A stretch of 64,000 bases of DNA from positions 62,001 to 126,000 of the forward strand of contig CAIKKY010000019.1 of assembly GCA_903828145.1 (NCBI GenBank), given 5' to 3'. Source of the stretch: an uncultured Hyphomicrobiales bacterium. GTDB taxonomy: Bacteria; Pseudomonadota; Alphaproteobacteria; Rhizobiales; Devosiaceae. Numbering within the stretch: the first letter of the stretch is position 1; the number at the start of each line of letters is the position of its first letter. The translations under genes and the position numbers were made by a program. The notes beneath the pieces were generated by a model. It made no database searches. It saw nothing but the letters and a program-made list of their open reading frames with translations, and was not told where the DNA came from. This document shows, one piece after another, positions 40,817-49,498 of this stretch.

Positions 40817-41923
40817 GTGGTGGCACCGCGCTTTTCCCTCTCGGGCACACAGCGCATCGCCTGGCTCCGTCTGATCCGCACTGACAACGTTGGCCCTATC
40901 GCTTTCCAGCAGCTCATCAACCGCGAAGGCTCGGCGGAAGCGGCGCTTGAGGCCCTACCCCGGCTGACGCGCGCGCCGCTCCGAACCCCCTCGGTGGCCG
41001 AAATCGAAGACGAAATCGCTGCGCTCGCGGCGCTTGGTGGGCGGTTTGTCGGGCTCGGGGAGCCGGACTATCCCGATTTCCTCAGCCAGATCCCCGGCGG
41101 CCCGCCGATGATCGCGATGATCGGGGGCAGCGCCAGCCGCTTTACCCGCACGCTGGCGATAGTCGGGTCGCGCAATGCCTCGGCGGCGGGGCTCAAGCTG
41201 GCGCGGAGTTTTGCGGCCGATCTCTCGGCGCTGGGCTACAGCATTGTGTCCGGGCTGGCGCGCGGCATTGATACGGCAGCGCATCTGGCTTCACTTCAGA
41301 GCGGGACGATTGCCGTGTTGCCGGGCGGTATCGACGAGATCTACCCCGAAGAAAACAAGCCCCTTGCGGCCCGTATCGTTGAAGCGGGCGGCACGTTGAT
41401 TGCCGAAATGCCGATGGGATTTCAGCCCCGGGCGCGGGATTTCCCCCGGCGCAACCGCATTATCTCCGGCCTCGCGCTCGGCACGATTGTCATTGAAGCG
41501 GCCGAACGCTCGGGCTCGCTCATTACGGCGCGCTATGCGCTCGAACAGAATCGCGAAGTGTTTGCTGTTCCCGGCTCGCCGCTCGATCCACGGGCGCGGG
41601 GGTGCAATGGCCTGATCCGCCAGGGGGCGCATCTGGTGCAGGATGCCCGCGACGTGCTCGATCAGCTCGCCGGTCAGGATCAGCCCCAGCCGCTGTTCGA
41701 GCCCGACTGGATCGATGAAGACGACATGGGCTCCCTGGCCCCGCCGAGCGAAACCGACCGCGCGCGGGTGCTCGATGCGCTCAGCTATTCGCCCGTGCTT
41801 GAAGATGATCTGATCCTCGCCACGGGAATCGGACCCTCGAAAATGCAGGCGCTTCTGCTTGAGCTTGATCTTGAGGGGCGAATCGAACGGATCGGCGGCG
41901 ATATGGTGGCCCTGCGGCCCTGA
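40817..41923 (+). CDS. dprA: DNA-processing protein DprA
   Basis: DprA binds single-stranded DNA and loads RecA during transformation. The 368-residue protein has an N-terminal SAM-like region, then a Rossmann core (LAIVGSRNASAAGLKLAR, IVSGLARGIDTAAHLASL, GGIDEIYPEENKPLA, NRIISGLALGTIVIEAAERSGSLITARYALEQNREVFAVPGSP). The C-terminal winged helix is VLDALSYSPVLEDDLILATG. The start is one of two tandem GTG codons at 40817 and 40820, 1 or 4 bases after the plsY stop. Confidence 0.94.
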   Translation: MVAPRFSLSGTQRIAWLRLIRTDNVGPIAFQQLINREGSAEAALEALPRLTRAPLRTPSVAEIEDEIAALAALGGRFVGLGEPDYPDFLSQIPGGPPMIAMIGGSASRFTRTLAIVGSRNASAAGLKLARSFAADLSALGYSIVSGLARGIDTAAHLASLQSGTIAVLPGGIDEIYPEENKPLAARIVEAGGTLIAEMPMGFQPRARDFPRRNRIISGLALGTIVIEAAERSGSLITARYALEQNREVFAVPGSPLDPRARGCNGLIRQGAHLVQDARDVLDQLAGQDQPQPLFEPDWIDEDDMGSLAPPSETDRARVLDALSYSPVLEDDLILATGIGPSKMQALLLELDLEGRIERIGGDMVALRP

Positions 41924-41954
41924 AATCCGCCTTTTCCGGCCGGCTCCAAATTGT

Positions 41955-41969
41955 TTCCCCATAGGGGAA
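41955..41969. promoter_or_regulatory. Perfect dyad between dprA and topA
   Basis: TTCCCC-ATA-GGGGAA is a perfect 6-bp dyad with a 3-base centre. It lies 26 bases upstream of a TTGACA box. It could be an operator or a short hairpin after dprA; no T run follows. Confidence 0.3.
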
Positions 41970-41994
41970 GTAATCCGCGGGGGTATTGGGCCGG

Positions 41995-42023
41995 TTGACA
42001 GCCCCTGCCCCCTTCACCATTTT
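41995..42023 (+). promoter_or_regulatory. Possible topA promoter
   Basis: TTGACA at 41995-42000 is followed after 17 bases by CATTTT at 42018-42023, about 60 bases before the topA ATG. The 161-base gap makes a separate promoter plausible. Confidence 0.45.
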
Positions 42024-42084
42024 GCGCCCGACGTCGCACCGGTGGTTGTGCCCGTCTATTTCCTTCTCCGAAAGTCCCTGTGCC

Positions 42085-44718
42085 ATGAAGCTCGTCATTG
42101 TTGAAAGTCCGGCAAAGGCCAAGACGATCAACTCGTATCTCGGCAAGGACTATGAAGTTCTCGCGAGCTTTGGCCATGTGCGCGACCTACCGGCCAAGGA
42201 CGGCTCGGTGCGGCCGGATGAAGATTTCGCCATGGATTGGGAAGTTGATCCGCAGGCCAAGAAGCGGCTCGCCGATATCGGCAATGCGCTGAAGAATGCC
42301 GATGAACTGATCCTCGCGACCGATCCGGATCGCGAAGGCGAGGCGATTTCCTGGCACGTGCTCGATGTGCTGCGGCAGAAAAAGCTGGTCAAGGACAAGC
42401 CGGTGCGCCGGGTAGTGTTCAATGCCATTACCAAGGCCGCTGTGACTGAGGCCATGCTGCACCCGCGCGAAATCGACATTCCGCTGGTTGATGCCTATCT
42501 GGCACGGCGGGCGCTCGACTATCTCGTGGGGTTCACCCTGTCGCCGGTGTTGTGGCGGAAGTTGCCGGGTTCGCGCTCGGCGGGCCGGGTGCAATCGGTG
42601 GCGCTGCGCCTTGTGTGCGACCGCGAGGCCGAAATCGAGCGCTTCCGCGCCGAAGAATACTGGTCGGTCATCGCGCGGCTCACCGAAAAGGGCAAAAGCT
42701 TCGATGCCCGGCTCTATTCGGTGGATGGCAAAAAGACCGACAAGCTCGACATTAAAACCGGTGCTGAGGCCGAGGCGCTGAAAGCGGCGCTTGAAATGAG
42801 CGCCTTCAGCGTTAATGCCGTCGACAAGCGGCCGACCAAACGCAATCCCTACCCGCCCTTCACCACCTCAAGCCTGCAGCAGGATGCCAGCTCCCGCCTC
42901 AGCTTTTCGCCGAGCCGCACCATGCAGCTGGCGCAGCGGCTCTATGAAGAAGGGCTGATCACCTACATGCGAACCGACGCGGTGCAGATGGCGCCTGAGG
43001 CCATCGAGCAGGCGCGGCGCGCTATCGTCAAATTCCATGGGGCCGACTATCTGCCTGAAAAGCCGCGGCTCTATCAGACCAAGGCGAAGAACGCGCAGGA
43101 AGCCCACGAGGCGATCCGCCCGACTGATCTCTTCCGCACGCCCGAGACGCTGAGCGTCGATTCCGATCAGCGGCGGCTCTATGAGCTGATTTTCAAGCGC
43201 ACGCTGGCCTCGCAGATGCGCTCGGCCGAGATCGAACGCACCACCGCGGATATTGCGGTGTTTGGCGGCTCGCGCGATGTGACGCTGCGCGCCGTGGGGT
43301 CGGTCGTGACCTTCCCCGGCTTCCTTGCGCTTTATGGGGTTGAAGCGGCAGCCGACCGCGATGAAGACGATGAGGACGGCCGCGAATTGCCGCCCCTGGC
43401 CGTCGGCGACCGGCCCAAGCTCGCTGAGGCGCTGATCGAACAGCATTTCACTCAGCCCCCGCCGCGCTACAGCGAAGCGAGCCTTATCAAAAAGATGGAA
43501 GAGCTGGGTATTGGCCGCCCCTCCACCTATGCCGCCACCATGAGCGTTCTGCAGGAGCGCAATTACGTGCGGCTCGACAAGCGGGCGCTCTACCCCGAAG
43601 ACCGCGGCCGGATCGTCACGGCCTTTCTCGAAAGCTTTTTCGACCGTTATGTCGAATATGGCTTCACCGCCGCGCTTGAAGAACAGCTTGATCTGATTTC
43701 CGACGGCAAGCTCGACTGGAAAGAAGTGCTGCGGCAGTTCTGGCGCGAGTTTTCCACGCATGTGGACGATATCAAGGATCTGCGGGTCTCGCAGGTGCTT
43801 GATGCGCTGAACGAGCTGCTGGCTGATCATATCTTCCCACCGCGGCCTGATGGCGCGGACCCGCGCCATTGCCCGGGCTGTGGCACCGGCACGCTGAGCC
43901 TCAAGCTCGGCAAGTTCGGCGCCTTTGTCGGCTGCTCGAACTACCCCGAGTGCCGCTATACGCTGCAGCTGTCGGAAGCCGCGACCGGCGGCGCGTCCGA
44001 AGCAGCGCCTGGCGACGGGCTATTGGGCACGGACCCCGAGTCGGGGCTCGATGTGGCGCTCAAGTCGGGCCGGTTCGGACCCTATGTGCAGTTGGGTGAG
44101 GGGAAGGAGCCGAAGCGCGCCTCCTTGCCCAAGGGCTGGGAACCCGCCAGCATGGACCTGCCCAAGGCGCTGCAATTGCTCAGCCTGCCGCGCGAAGTGG
44201 GCCAGCACCCGGAAACCGGTGCCCTCATCAGCGCCGGACTGGGGCGCTATGGGCCGTTCATCCTCCACGAGGGCACCTATGCGAACCTGCCCGAGGTGGA
44301 TGAGGTGTTCACCATCGGGCTCAACCGGGCGGTTGATCTTCTGGCGCAGAAGGCGGCAGGCGGTGGCCGGTTCGGCCGTGGCGGTCGTCCGGGTGCCGAG
44401 GCGATCAAGAGCTTTGAGCATTCAGGCGGAGCCATTACCGTGCGCTCGGGCAAATACGGCCCCTATGTCAATCAGGGCAAAGTGAACGCCACCCTGCCCA
44501 AAACCATTACCCCCGAGGCGATTACGCTTGAGGAGGCGGTGGCGCTGATTACGGCCAAGGCGGGTGCCCCGCCCAAGGCCAAGACCGCCAGAAAAACCGC
44601 GGCTACCCCCAAGGCCAAGGCGGCGCCGAAAAAGAAAGCCGCCCCCAAGGCGAAAGCTGCGGTAAAAGCCAAGGCGCCTGCAAAAGCGAAGCCAAAGCCT
44701 GCGACATCCGAGGCCTGA
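42085..44718 (+). CDS. topA: DNA topoisomerase I
   Basis: This 877-residue type IA topoisomerase relaxes negative supercoils. The TOPRIM domain (residues 1 to about 115) includes MKLVIVESPAKAKTI and the acidic triad ATDPDREGE (Asp80, Asp82, Glu84). The catalytic Tyr294 lies in GLITYMRTDA. One C4 zinc finger (CPGCGTGTLSLKLGKFGAFVGCSNYPEC) is followed by zinc-less C-terminal repeats (LKSGRFGPYVQLGEG, ISAGLGRYGPFILHEG, VRSGKYGPYVNQG) and a Lys/Ala/Pro-rich tail of about 55 residues, as in many alphaproteobacteria. The ATG at 42085 fits the family N-terminus. Confidence 0.96.
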   Translation: MKLVIVESPAKAKTINSYLGKDYEVLASFGHVRDLPAKDGSVRPDEDFAMDWEVDPQAKKRLADIGNALKNADELILATDPDREGEAISWHVLDVLRQKKLVKDKPVRRVVFNAITKAAVTEAMLHPREIDIPLVDAYLARRALDYLVGFTLSPVLWRKLPGSRSAGRVQSVALRLVCDREAEIERFRAEEYWSVIARLTEKGKSFDARLYSVDGKKTDKLDIKTGAEAEALKAALEMSAFSVNAVDKRPTKRNPYPPFTTSSLQQDASSRLSFSPSRTMQLAQRLYEEGLITYMRTDAVQMAPEAIEQARRAIVKFHGADYLPEKPRLYQTKAKNAQEAHEAIRPTDLFRTPETLSVDSDQRRLYELIFKRTLASQMRSAEIERTTADIAVFGGSRDVTLRAVGSVVTFPGFLALYGVEAAADRDEDDEDGRELPPLAVGDRPKLAEALIEQHFTQPPPRYSEASLIKKMEELGIGRPSTYAATMSVLQERNYVRLDKRALYPEDRGRIVTAFLESFFDRYVEYGFTAALEEQLDLISDGKLDWKEVLRQFWREFSTHVDDIKDLRVSQVLDALNELLADHIFPPRPDGADPRHCPGCGTGTLSLKLGKFGAFVGCSNYPECRYTLQLSEAATGGASEAAPGDGLLGTDPESGLDVALKSGRFGPYVQLGEGKEPKRASLPKGWEPASMDLPKALQLLSLPREVGQHPETGALISAGLGRYGPFILHEGTYANLPEVDEVFTIGLNRAVDLLAQKAAGGGRFGRGGRPGAEAIKSFEHSGGAITVRSGKYGPYVNQGKVNATLPKTITPEAITLEEAVALITAKAGAPPKAKTARKTAATPKAKAAPKKKAAPKAKAAVKAKAPAKAKPKPATSEA

Positions 44719-44759
44719 GGGCCAACCGCCGAGACTGAACGAACGGGGTAGTGAATTCC

Positions 44760-47027
44760 ATGGTCAAAACGCCCCGCAGAGCGACAGCGCCCGAACCCGG
44801 TGGCAAAACCGGGCTGCCGAGCCGCGAGGCTATTCTCGAGGCCATGGCGCAACACCCTGACCTCGATGGCAAACGCGATCTGGCGCGGCACTTCGGGATT
44901 TCCGGCCCGGCGCGCGCGCCGTTCAAGGCCCTGCTGAAAGCCTTGGAGGGCGACGGGCTCTTGACCCGCACCCGCAAGGCGATCCGGCGGACATCGAGCC
45001 TGCCGGCGGTGACCGTGCTCGATATTCCGGCCGATGCCGATACTGAAGCGCTCCACGGCTTTCCGGCCACCTGGAACGAGGTCGTTGAAGGCCCGCGCCC
45101 CCGCGTTGAGATTTTGGCCGCTGACCGGGTGGCCCCCGCGCCGGGCGACCGCATTCTCGCCCGGATCACCGAGCTTGAGGGCCCGGGCCCGCGCTATAGC
45201 GCCAAGCCGATGAAGGTGCTCGACAAGCCCCGGCGCGGTGAAATCGGACTGGTGCGGCGCGATGAGGAGGGTGCCCGCCTCGTGCCCATCGACCGCAAGG
45301 GCCGCGAGATGCGGATTGAACTGGGCGACCTCGGCACAGCGGAGGACGGCGACCTCGTTGAGGTCGAGGTCAAGCTGTCGGGCCGCCTGATGATCCCCAA
45401 GGCACGCGTCACCCAGGTGATCGGCAATCCGCGCACTGAAGGCGCGGTCAGCATGATTGCGCTGCATAATCTCGATATTCCCTACCACTTCCCGGCCTCG
45501 GTGCTGAAAGACGCCGAGGACATGAGCGACGCCGGGCTTAAGGGCCGCGAGGACTGGCGGCATGTGCCGCTCATCACCATCGATCCGGCCGATGCCAAGG
45601 ACCATGACGACGCGGTTTTTGCCGAGCCGGACACGGACCCGAAAAACCCCGGCGGGCATATCGTGATCGTGGCGATTGCCGATGTGGCCTATTACGTGCG
45701 CCCGGGCTCGACGCTTGACCGCGAAGCCTTCATCCGGGGCAATTCGGTCTACTTCCCGGATCGCGTGGTGCCCATGCTGCCCGAGCGGATTTCGACCGAC
45801 CTCTGTTCGCTGAAGGAAGGCGAGAATCGCGCCGCGCTTGCGTTGCGTCTCATCATCGATGCCAATGGCCACAAGCGGAGCCACAGTTTTCACCGGGTGC
45901 TGTTCCGCTCGGCGGCGAAGCTCAGCTACCAGCAGGCCCAGGCCGCCATGGATGGCGCGCCCGACGACAAGACCGGCCCGCTGCTCGAAACCATCCTACG
46001 GCCCCTGTATGCGGCCTATGCGACCATGGTGAAGGCCCGGGACCGGCGCGCGCCGCTCGATCTTGATCTGCCCGAACGCAAGATCATCCTCGATGAGCAT
46101 GGCATGGTCAAAGACGTGCGCATTCCCGAACGGCTGGAAGCGCATCGGCTGATCGAGGAAATGATGATTGCCGCCAATGTCGCGGCAGCCGAAACGCTCG
46201 AACAGAAGGGCCATGCGCTGATCTATCGGGTGCATGATACTCCGAGCGAAGAAAAGCTGGTGGCGCTGCGCGATTTTCTCACCTCGCTGCACCTGCCCTC
46301 CCCCAAATCCGATGCGGTGAAGCCGCAGGATTTCAACCGGGTGCTCAGCAAGGCGCGGGAGGTCGGCAAGATCCAGCAGGTCAGCGAAATCGTGCTGCGC
46401 ACCCAGGCGCAGGCCGAATACGCGGCGCAGAACTACGGGCATTTCGGCCTTAATCTTGATCGCTACGCGCATTTCACTTCGCCGATCCGGCGCTATGCCG
46501 ACCTGATTGTCCACCGCGCGCTGATTGCCGCGCTGGGCCTCGGGGAAGGCGGGCTGAGCGATGGCGAAATCGGGCGGCTTCCGGCCATTGCCGAGCATAT
46601 TTCCACCACCGAGCGCCGCGCCATGCTGGCGGAGCGCGAGACGGTCGACCGGCTGCTCGCGCTGTTCCTCGCTGATCGAATCGGCGCCGAATTCGAGGGG
46701 CGCATTTCCGGCGTCACCCGCTCCGGGCTTTTTGTACGGCTGAAGGATACGGGCGCCGACGGCTTTGTGCCGGCCTCTACCATCGGGCTTGATTACTATC
46801 GGTTTGCCGAAGACCAGCAGGCGCTCATCGGCGACCGTTCCGGCGAGACCTTCCGCATTGGCGATAGCGTGCGGGTGCGGCTCGCCGAAGCCCTGCCGAT
46901 TGCCGGTTCGCTGCGCTTTGAACTGCTTGAAGCCTCGGGGCGCGGCATCTCGTCATCTTACGCAAAGGGCCGCCGTCCCCCACCTAGAGGCAAGACAAGA
47001 TCTCACCGACTGAAGAAAAAGCACTGA
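44760..47027 (+). CDS. rnr: Ribonuclease R
   Basis: This 755-residue processive 3'-5' exoribonuclease degrades structured RNA. An N-terminal winged-helix-like segment (SREAILEAMAQHPD...LARHFGI) precedes cold-shock domains. The RNB catalytic domain carries LITIDPADAKDHDDAVFAEPD (Mg-binding Asp residues) and YAHFTSPIRRYADLIVHRAL. A C-terminal S1 domain (EGRISGVTRSGLFVRLKDTGADGFVP) is followed by a basic tail (RRPPPRGKTRSHRLKKKH). I chose the ATG at 44760; the GTG at 44751 adds three residues. It is followed 2 bases later by the DUF983 gene. Confidence 0.95.
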   Translation: MVKTPRRATAPEPGGKTGLPSREAILEAMAQHPDLDGKRDLARHFGISGPARAPFKALLKALEGDGLLTRTRKAIRRTSSLPAVTVLDIPADADTEALHGFPATWNEVVEGPRPRVEILAADRVAPAPGDRILARITELEGPGPRYSAKPMKVLDKPRRGEIGLVRRDEEGARLVPIDRKGREMRIELGDLGTAEDGDLVEVEVKLSGRLMIPKARVTQVIGNPRTEGAVSMIALHNLDIPYHFPASVLKDAEDMSDAGLKGREDWRHVPLITIDPADAKDHDDAVFAEPDTDPKNPGGHIVIVAIADVAYYVRPGSTLDREAFIRGNSVYFPDRVVPMLPERISTDLCSLKEGENRAALALRLIIDANGHKRSHSFHRVLFRSAAKLSYQQAQAAMDGAPDDKTGPLLETILRPLYAAYATMVKARDRRAPLDLDLPERKIILDEHGMVKDVRIPERLEAHRLIEEMMIAANVAAAETLEQKGHALIYRVHDTPSEEKLVALRDFLTSLHLPSPKSDAVKPQDFNRVLSKAREVGKIQQVSEIVLRTQAQAEYAAQNYGHFGLNLDRYAHFTSPIRRYADLIVHRALIAALGLGEGGLSDGEIGRLPAIAEHISTTERRAMLAERETVDRLLALFLADRIGAEFEGRISGVTRSGLFVRLKDTGADGFVPASTIGLDYYRFAEDQQALIGDRSGETFRIGDSVRVRLAEALPIAGSLRFELLEASGRGISSSYAKGRRPPPRGKTRSHRLKKKH

Positions 47028-47029
47028 CC

Positions 47030-47446
47030 ATGGCACTCGACAGCAGTATCGACACCAAGCGCAGCGTGGGCCGCGCCATCGTCAACGGGCTTTTGTGCCG
47101 CTGCCCGGCCTGTGGCAAGGGCAAGCTCTTTCGCGCCTATCTCAAGGTCAACGAGGCGTGCGCGCAGTGTGGCACGGTGCTCAGCCACAACAGGGCCGAT
47201 GACTTTCCGCCCTATATCGCGATTTTCATCACCGGGCATCTGCTCGTGGGGTGGATGCTGCACACCGAAATGAGCGGCGTTCCGGTTGATCCGATGCTGT
47301 ATGTTTACACCATGGTGCCTCTGGCGCTGCTTTTGCCGCTGGCGATGCTGCCCTCTATCAAGGGCGCGGTGGTGGGGCTGCAATGGGCCAACCGCATGTA
47401 TGGGTTCGATCCGGCCTATCGGGGCGATGAGCCCGGCGGCAACTAG
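47030..47446 (+). CDS. DUF983 zinc-ribbon membrane protein
   Basis: The 138-residue protein has a zinc-ribbon-like start with two cysteine pairs (LCRCPACGKGKLF and ACAQCGTVL), then the DUF983 signature DDFPPYIAIFITGHLLVGW. Two or three transmembrane helices follow, the second around VYTMVPLALLLPLAMLPSIKGAVVGLQW. Its role is unknown, though it is commonly found with rnr and rpmG. It starts 2 bases after rnr. Confidence 0.88.
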   Translation: MALDSSIDTKRSVGRAIVNGLLCRCPACGKGKLFRAYLKVNEACAQCGTVLSHNRADDFPPYIAIFITGHLLVGWMLHTEMSGVPVDPMLYVYTMVPLALLLPLAMLPSIKGAVVGLQWANRMYGFDPAYRGDEPGGN

Positions 47447-47455
47447 CCAAGATGC

Positions 47456-47483
47456 TTGACAATGGGCGCGAAATCCGTAGGTT
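47456..47483 (+). promoter_or_regulatory. rpmG promoter
   Basis: TTGACA at 47456-47461, a 16-base spacer and TAGGTT at 47478-47483 form a good alphaproteobacterial sigma-70-type promoter, leaving a 5' leader of about 75 bases before rpmG. Confidence 0.6.
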
Positions 47484-47564
47484 CGCGCGCAACTGACTGG
47501 GGGCTTTCCGGCTCCCTTGTGTTTTCGGGCGTCCGGTACGGCCGCTTCAATCGAGGTTCGTTTC

Positions 47565-47732
47565 ATGGCCAAGGCCGTCTCGCTCAAGATCAAGCTCGTG
47601 TCCACTGCCGACACCGGCTATTACTATGTGACCAAGAAGAACTCGCGTACCCAGACCGAGAAGCTCTCGTTCAAGAAGTACGATCCGGTCGTGCGCAAGC
47701 ATGTCGAGTTCAAGGAAGCCAAGATCAAGTAA
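47565..47732 (+). CDS. rpmG: 50S ribosomal protein L33
   Basis: The 55-residue basic protein matches the cysteine-less form of L33. It begins [22 protein letters not shown], then shows [16 protein letters not shown] and ends [10 protein letters not shown]. The ATG at 47565 follows CGAGGTTCGTTTC. It has its own promoter and a strong terminator. Confidence 0.97.
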   Translation: MAKAVSLKIKLVSTADTGYYYVTKKNSRTQTEKLSFKKYDPVVRKHVEFKEAKIK

Positions 47733-47762
47733 TCAGCCTTTTGAGGCCTTACCGATCACACC

Positions 47763-47787
47763 AAACCCCGCTGACGCGGGGTTTTTT
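47763..47787 (+). terminator. rpmG terminator
   Basis: AAACCCCGC pairs with GCGGGGTTT around a 4-nt loop, followed by TTTTG. It lies 30 bases after the rpmG stop and is a classic rho-independent terminator. Confidence 0.85.
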
Positions 47788-47815
47788 GTTGCCAATAGCA
47801 CCAGAGCGGGCCGCT

Positions 47816-47852
47816 AAAAACATAGCGCCCGCTCCGGGGCCGGAGCGGGCGC
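47816..47852 (-). terminator. Terminator-like hairpin downstream of pleD
   Basis: The arms at 47840-47852 and 47825-47837 are perfectly complementary, giving about 12 bp with a 4-nt loop. On the minus strand TATGTTTTTAG follows, so the T run starts four bases after the stem. It lies 244 bases past the pleD stop. Confidence 0.6.
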
Positions 47853-48041
47853 CTGATGGCCTGCGGCAGACGAGGAGCTGGATGTGATCCGTCCTGCTGC
47901 GGCGGCCGCCCTACGGACCCAGGAGTTGCGGCGGACCTGAGACTTTCCGATCGGGCTGACGCGAGGGGTGCGGAAGCCCTGCGCGCATCGGCACGTATAC
48001 AGGAAGTTACGTATATCCAAAGATATAGCGCGCGCGGTGCC
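47816..48041 (-). ncRNA. Candidate ncRNA or long pleD 3' UTR
   Basis: On the minus strand, TTGACT (48076-48071) with GGTTAC at a 17-base spacing could start a transcript near 48041. That transcript would run about 225 nt to the terminator-like hairpin at 47816. A TATAC/GTATA stem and a flanking GCGCGC pairing near its 5' end suggest structure. It does not resemble tmRNA, RNase P RNA, SRP RNA or any 6S RNA I can recognise. A pleD 3' UTR is an equally simple explanation. Confidence 0.28.
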
Positions 48042-48095
48042 TAATTGGTAACCCTACTGTTGCGGGTTTTAGTCAAACCCCACACAAATCTGGGC

Positions 48096-49460
48096 TCACG
48101 CGGCGTCGTGCACTACGCGATTGCGCCCTTCGCGCTTGGCGCGATAGAGCGCGATATCGGCACGCTTCAGGAGATCATCGGGGCTATCGGTAGCCTGCTC
48201 ATTGATCGCAATGCCGACCGAGACCGTGATCTGCTGCGGCTGGCTTTCCCCGGCATAGAAGGGCCGTTCAGCCACCGCACAGCGAACCCGTTCGGCAACG
48301 CCCTGGGCCTGACCGAGATCGGTGTCGGGCATCAGCACCACAAATTCCTCGCCACCGAGCCGACAGGGCAGATCGACGCCACGAATATTGCGGCGTAGCC
48401 GATCGGCAAACTCCTTCAGTACCTGGTCGCCGAACACGTGGCCGCGCGAATCATTAACCTGCTTGAAGTGGTCGAGATCGATGATCATCATCGCCATTTC
48501 GCGGGCCTGATCGCGGGCGCGGCCAAGCATGGCCGCCAGGTGCCGCTCGAAGTAGCGGCGATTGTAGAGCCCGGTGAGCTGGTCGGTGACAGCCAGCGCC
48601 ATGGTATCGGTCAGGCTGCGGCGCAGTTCCTTGGCATAGCGGAAGCGCCGGATCTGGGTGCGGACGCGGGCCCGCAGCTCATTGCGCTCGATGGGCCGGG
48701 TGATGAAATCATTGATGCCGATTTCGAGCCCGCGCACTACGCGGGCGCGGTCGCCTTCATCGGCAATGAGAATGAGCGGCAGGGTGCGAGTGGGGTCAGC
48801 CGAGCGCATCTGCGAGGCGATCCGCAGCGGATCATGGGCCTCAAGCGCCATGGAGATCAGCACCAGCTCGTAATCGCCTTCGCTCGCCACCTGGGCGGCG
48901 TTGTCGGGGTTGATGAGCAGTTCGACCTTGTGTTGCGCGCCCAAAAAGCCGTTGATCCGGTCTGCGGCGCGAATATCGCTATCGATCACCAGAATGCGGC
49001 CATCGGTATCGACAATGGCTTCCATGGCGACTGAACCGGCACTTGCTTCGCCAGCGGCAGCGGCCCGGGCGCGCAATTCGTCGGTCAGCGCCTTGAGGCG
49101 CACGAGGCTTTTGACCCGCGCCATCAGCTGCACATCGTCGACGGGCTTGGTGAGGAAATCATCGGCGCCGGCTTCAAGCCCGCGCAGCCGGTAGCTCGGC
49201 TGATCGAGCGCGGTGACCATGACCACGGGGATATGGCTGGTGTTGGGGTCGGCCTTCAGCCTGGTGCAGACCTCATAGCCATCCATGCCGGGCATCATGA
49301 CATCGAGCAGCACGATGTCGATGATTTCACGGGCGCAAATGGCCAGGGCTTCCGCCCCGGAACTGGCCGTGACGACCTCGAAATACTCGGCCGAAAGCCG
49401 GGCCTCGAGCAGCCGCACATTGGTCAGGATATCGTCGACAATCAAAACGCGCGCTGTCAC
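48096..49460 (-). CDS. pleD: PleD-type diguanylate cyclase response regulator
   Basis: The 454-residue protein has two receiver domains and a GGDEF domain, like Caulobacter PleD. REC1 (1-120) has phosphoacceptor Asp53 and Lys105. REC2 (about 155-275) has Ser203 where Asp is expected and Arg255 (FITRP) in place of Lys, so it is an adaptor domain. The cyclase active site is GGEEF at 369-373. The inhibitory I-site RxxD is present as RGVD (360-363), predicting product inhibition by c-di-GMP. It follows divK by 38 bases. Confidence 0.95.
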   Translation of the reverse strand: MTARVLIVDDILTNVRLLEARLSAEYFEVVTASSGAEALAICAREIIDIVLLDVMMPGMDGYEVCTRLKADPNTSHIPVVMVTALDQPSYRLRGLEAGADDFLTKPVDDVQLMARVKSLVRLKALTDELRARAAAAGEASAGSVAMEAIVDTDGRILVIDSDIRAADRINGFLGAQHKVELLINPDNAAQVASEGDYELVLISMALEAHDPLRIASQMRSADPTRTLPLILIADEGDRARVVRGLEIGINDFITRPIERNELRARVRTQIRRFRYAKELRRSLTDTMALAVTDQLTGLYNRRYFERHLAAMLGRARDQAREMAMMIIDLDHFKQVNDSRGHVFGDQVLKEFADRLRRNIRGVDLPCRLGGEEFVVLMPDTDLGQAQGVAERVRCAVAERPFYAGESQPQQITVSVGIAINEQATDSPDDLLKRADIALYRAKREGRNRVVHDAA

Positions 49461-49498
49461 AGACGCTAAAACCCGTTACTCAAATACCCAAAGCCAGC

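Larger units (their letters stand above)
47788..48095. other. Gap between rpmG terminator and pleD stop
   Basis: About 308 bases without a credible protein gene. It holds a minus-strand terminator-like hairpin (47816-47852), a third pairing arm at 47804-47811, a TTGACT box on the minus strand at 48076-48071, and a short GGGTTT/AAACCC dyad at about 48064-48080. It may be the pleD 3' UTR or an independent RNA gene. Confidence 0.55.

Noticed and set aside
44560-44715. Repetitive Ala/Lys/Pro codons at the end of topA
   Set aside because: It is an in-frame low-complexity tail of topoisomerase I, common in alphaproteobacteria, rather than a DNA repeat element.
47856-48044. A 62-codon plus-strand frame between rpmG and pleD
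   Set aside because: No ribosome-binding site, Arg/Ala-rich composition without pattern, and it overlaps the structured non-coding region.
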